DNA of 64,000 bases from Allorhizobium sonneratiae. GTDB lineage: Bacteria; Pseudomonadota; Alphaproteobacteria; Rhizobiales; Rhizobiaceae. This document shows, in pieces, positions 63,463 through 64,000 of the stretch (its first letter is position 1; the number at the start of each line of letters is the position of its first letter). The stretch spans positions 1-64,000 of the forward strand of contig NZ_JAMKOJ010000008.1 in NCBI RefSeq assembly GCF_023700755.1, given 5' to 3'. A model generated the notes under the pieces. The model was not told where the DNA came from and searched no databases. It saw only the letters and a program-made list of their open reading frames with translations. A program made the position numbers and the translations under genes.

Positions 63463-64000
63463 ATGATTCACATGCTGACGGGATATCTGATCCCCTTTAT
63501 CGTCGTGCTGTCCCTGATTGTTTTCATTCATGAAATGGGACATTATCTGGTCGGCCGTCTGTCTGGTATCAGGGTTCTGGCCTTTTCACTGGGCTTTGGT
63601 CCGGAACTGATCGGTTTCAATGACCGGCATGGCACACGCTGGAAACTCAGCGCCATCCCGCTTGGCGGCTATGTACGGTTTTTCGGTGATGCCGATGCCG
63701 CCAGCACGACGGATGCCGAGGCCTATGCGGCGCTTTCACCGGAAGAAAAGGCGCAGACCCTGAATGGTGCGGCGCTGTGGAAACGGGCTGCCACGGTGGC
63801 CGCCGGTCCGATCTTTAATTTCCTGCTGGCGATTGCGATATTTTCCGCGACCTTCTTTCTCTACGGACGGGCCGTATCAGACCCGATTGTTGCAGAGGTG
63901 AAGGCAGACAGTGCCGCCGCAGCGGCAGGCGTTATGCCGGGGGATGTGCTCTCCGCGCTCGATGGCGAGAGGATGACGACCTTCGAGGACGTTGTGCGAT
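63463..64000 (+). CDS. rseP: RIP metalloprotease RseP (site-2 protease), 5' part
   Basis: The first 179 codons are in the window and the gene continues past 64000. HEMGH at residues 23-27 is the zinc-binding HExxH motif in the first membrane helix; GGYVRFFGD is the GxxxG-like loop, and a PDZ domain starts after the second helix (SDPIVAEVKADSAAAAAGVMPGD). RseP cleaves anti-sigma factors and signal peptides in the membrane. ATG 63472 is a possible alternative start. It follows cdsA after 126 bases. Confidence 0.95.
   Translation, partial: MIHMLTGYLIPFIVVLSLIVFIHEMGHYLVGRLSGIRVLAFSLGFGPELIGFNDRHGTRWKLSAIPLGGYVRFFGDADAASTTDAEAYAALSPEEKAQTLNGAALWKRAATVAAGPIFNFLLAIAIFSATFFLYGRAVSDPIVAEVKADSAAAAAGVMPGDVLSALDGERMTTFEDVVR

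Noticed and set aside
1..64000. CRISPR array, insertion sequence, prophage or integrated element
   Set aside because: No regular spaced repeats, transposase, integrase or phage genes were found; the only repeats are short dispersed palindromes.

Overview
The window looks like chromosomal core sequence from an alphaproteobacterium of the order Hyphomicrobiales (Rhizobiales), most likely close to Brucellaceae (Brucella/Ochrobactrum/Pseudochrobactrum-like). The evidence is the alphaproteobacterial str-S10-spc-alpha ribosomal cluster (no rpmJ or rpsD inside it), an EipB (DUF1849) envelope protein, adjacent clpS-clpA, a class I PHA synthase, aerobic-type cobalamin genes, and several copies of rhizobial-type composite palindromic intergenic repeats. 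The family placement is inference from gene content; no database search was run.

Layout. 1-15.5 kb: the 3' end of tuf, then rpsJ to rpsQ, rplN to rplO, secY-adk, rpsM-rpsK-rpoA-rplQ, all on the plus strand, ended by a strong terminator at 15496. Hairpins with T-runs also lie inside this cluster (after rpsQ, rplO and rpsM), so it is probably several transcription units. 15.7-21 kb: an exported purine nucleoside permease-like protein, then a four-gene cobalamin operon (cobA-cobB-cobD-cbiB) in which every junction is an ATGA overlap. 21-28.3 kb: an accessory, repeat-rich, partly AT-rich stretch with a MerR regulator, a methyltransferase/acyltransferase pair, a GGDEF-EAL protein whose GGDEF site is degenerate, an ArsR regulator with the two cysteines of the SqrR/BigR type, and L-lactate dehydrogenase.

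28.3-44 kb is mostly on the minus strand: cysK-alaX-sseA/GNAT as a tight run, with the sulfurtransferase and acetyltransferase fused in one frame; DNA photolyase; an M23 peptidase with CtrA-like half-sites upstream; a ferritin-like protein with the soluble transhydrogenase sthA; radC and map; a divergent LysR-yeiH pair; then phaC-sfsA. 44.2-49.2 kb is on the plus strand: a small lipoprotein, an alanine-type aminotransferase, homoserine dehydrogenase and recJ. A tRNA-Glu(UUC) lies on the minus strand at 49.2 kb. 49.8-53.8 kb: clpS-clpA and azlC-azlD. 53.8-56.7 kb, minus strand: HIT protein, FemAB-like acyltransferase, glycerophosphodiester phosphodiesterase and RidA. 56.9-64 kb, plus strand: eipB, then rpsB-tsf-pyrH-frr-uppS-cdsA-rseP, linking translation and UMP supply to undecaprenyl and phospholipid synthesis and site-2 proteolysis; rseP runs off the end.

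No CRISPR array, transposase, phage gene or rRNA gene was seen. The most unusual items are the composite palindromic repeats whose stems change together between copies, the 3-mercaptopyruvate sulfurtransferase-GNAT fusion inside a cysteine-centred operon, the SqrR-like ArsR protein, and a 21-bp duplication of the tuf 3' end flanking a structured 149-bp insert.
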